Source of the DNA: Mesorhizobium sp. J18
GTDB lineage: Bacteria > Pseudomonadota > Alphaproteobacteria > Rhizobiales > Rhizobiaceae
Reading direction: 5' to 3'
Length of the DNA stretch: 40,403 bases
NCBI RefSeq assembly: GCF_007829525.1
Contig: NZ_VLJP01000004.1
Coordinates: forward strand, 109-40,511
Notes under the pieces: generated by a model
What the model was told of the DNA's origin: nothing
Database searches by the model: none
The model's input: only the letters and a program-made list of their open reading frames with translations
Translations under genes and position numbers: made by a program
Part shown: positions 40,202 through 40,403 of the stretch, piece by piece
How the letters are laid out: the number at the start of each line of letters is the position of its first letter
How positions within the stretch are numbered: position 1 is the stretch's first letter

Positions 40202-40403
40202 TTAGCGATCCGGCAGCGCGGCGATAGCCCGGATCTCCACCAGCCCACCTGGCACGATCAATTCTGCGACACCGATTGCAGTCCAGGCTGGCCACGGCTC
40301 CGACAGATAATGATCCCGGACCTTAATGAAGGTTGGCATGTGCCGTGCAATATCGACATGATAAGTGGTAATCTCGACCAGATCGGAGAGACTGGCTCCT
40401 GCC
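40202..40403 (-). CDS. RidA (YjgF/YER057c/UK114) family protein, C-terminal part
   Basis: The last 67 residues of a RidA-type protein are encoded before the TAA at 40204; the N-terminus lies beyond the right edge. The ending WPAWTAIGVAELIVPGGLVE followed by IRAIAALPDR, with an earlier GASLSDLVEITTYHVD, is the family pattern. RidA proteins deaminate reactive enamine/imine intermediates, but many paralogues have other or unknown tasks. The arginine that binds the substrate carboxylate (usually just before the WPAWT segment, in the family's R.A. motif) lies at a position where this copy has EP, so it may belong to a non-RidA subgroup. Confidence 0.8.
   Translation of the reverse strand, partial: AGASLSDLVEITTYHVDIARHMPTFIKVRDHYLSEPWPAWTAIGVAELIVPGGLVEIRAIAALPDR

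Noticed and set aside
1-40403. CRISPR array, prophage, toxin-antitoxin or defence island
   Set aside because: No regularly spaced repeats, phage structural genes, nuclease/helicase defence genes or antitoxin-toxin pairs were seen.

Overview
The window is alphaproteobacterial DNA, most likely from a Rhizobiales member close to the Rhizobiaceae. The pointers are an alphaproteobacterial 5-aminolevulinate synthase (hemA), a complete N-acetylglutaminylglutamine amide (NAGGN) osmolyte operon, a small RNA with the three CCTCCTCCC loops known from rhizobial alpha-r14 RNAs, a Kps/Rkp-type capsule exporter, and GC-rich codon use. Species was not determined.

The left ~12 kb is accessory. It starts inside an IS3-family element (1-115) and holds a 24-nt 3' fragment of a tRNA-Phe-like gene (519-542), which probably marks the end of a genomic island lying to the left. 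Several broken genes follow (a beta-propeller tail, a frameshifted DUF899 tail) with long gene-poor stretches. Next come a YMGG-type lipoprotein, a trio of polysaccharide- or metabolite-modifying genes (two methyltransferases and a sulfotransferase, 4.2-6.25 kb), an AraC regulator without its sensor domain, an arsenic operon (arsR-arsC-acr3 and a truncated second arsC), a chromate transporter, an unknown protein and a DHRS6-like dehydrogenase.

The middle (13-31.5 kb) looks like stable chromosome. A predicted anti-Shine-Dalgarno sRNA and a proline-rich mini-protein lie beside the NAGGN operon (asnO, ngg, M42 peptidase). This operon is divergent from a MarR regulator, and TAATTA repeats overlap the likely asnO promoter. 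Then follow hemA, an aminotransferase, the osmotic-release channel MscL, an SSS-type hybrid sensor kinase facing a LuxR response regulator, a double-hotdog thioesterase, a secreted coiled-coil protein, a DUF952 protein coupled to pyrD, a MATE exporter and a small membrane protein. Three convergent pairs here abut or overlap by no more than 4 bp.

The right end (31.6-40 kb) is one tight leftward operon, kpsS-kpsD/wza-kpsF-kpsC-kpsE-kpsM-kpsT, encoding an ABC-dependent export and Kdo-linker machine for a capsular (K-antigen) polysaccharide, without serotype-specific glycosyltransferases or kpsU. A RidA-family gene runs off the right edge.

No CRISPR array, phage, toxin-antitoxin or recognised defence system was seen. 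The most notable signals are the sRNA, the probable MarR control of NAGGN synthesis, the island border, and the capsule export module without serotype genes.
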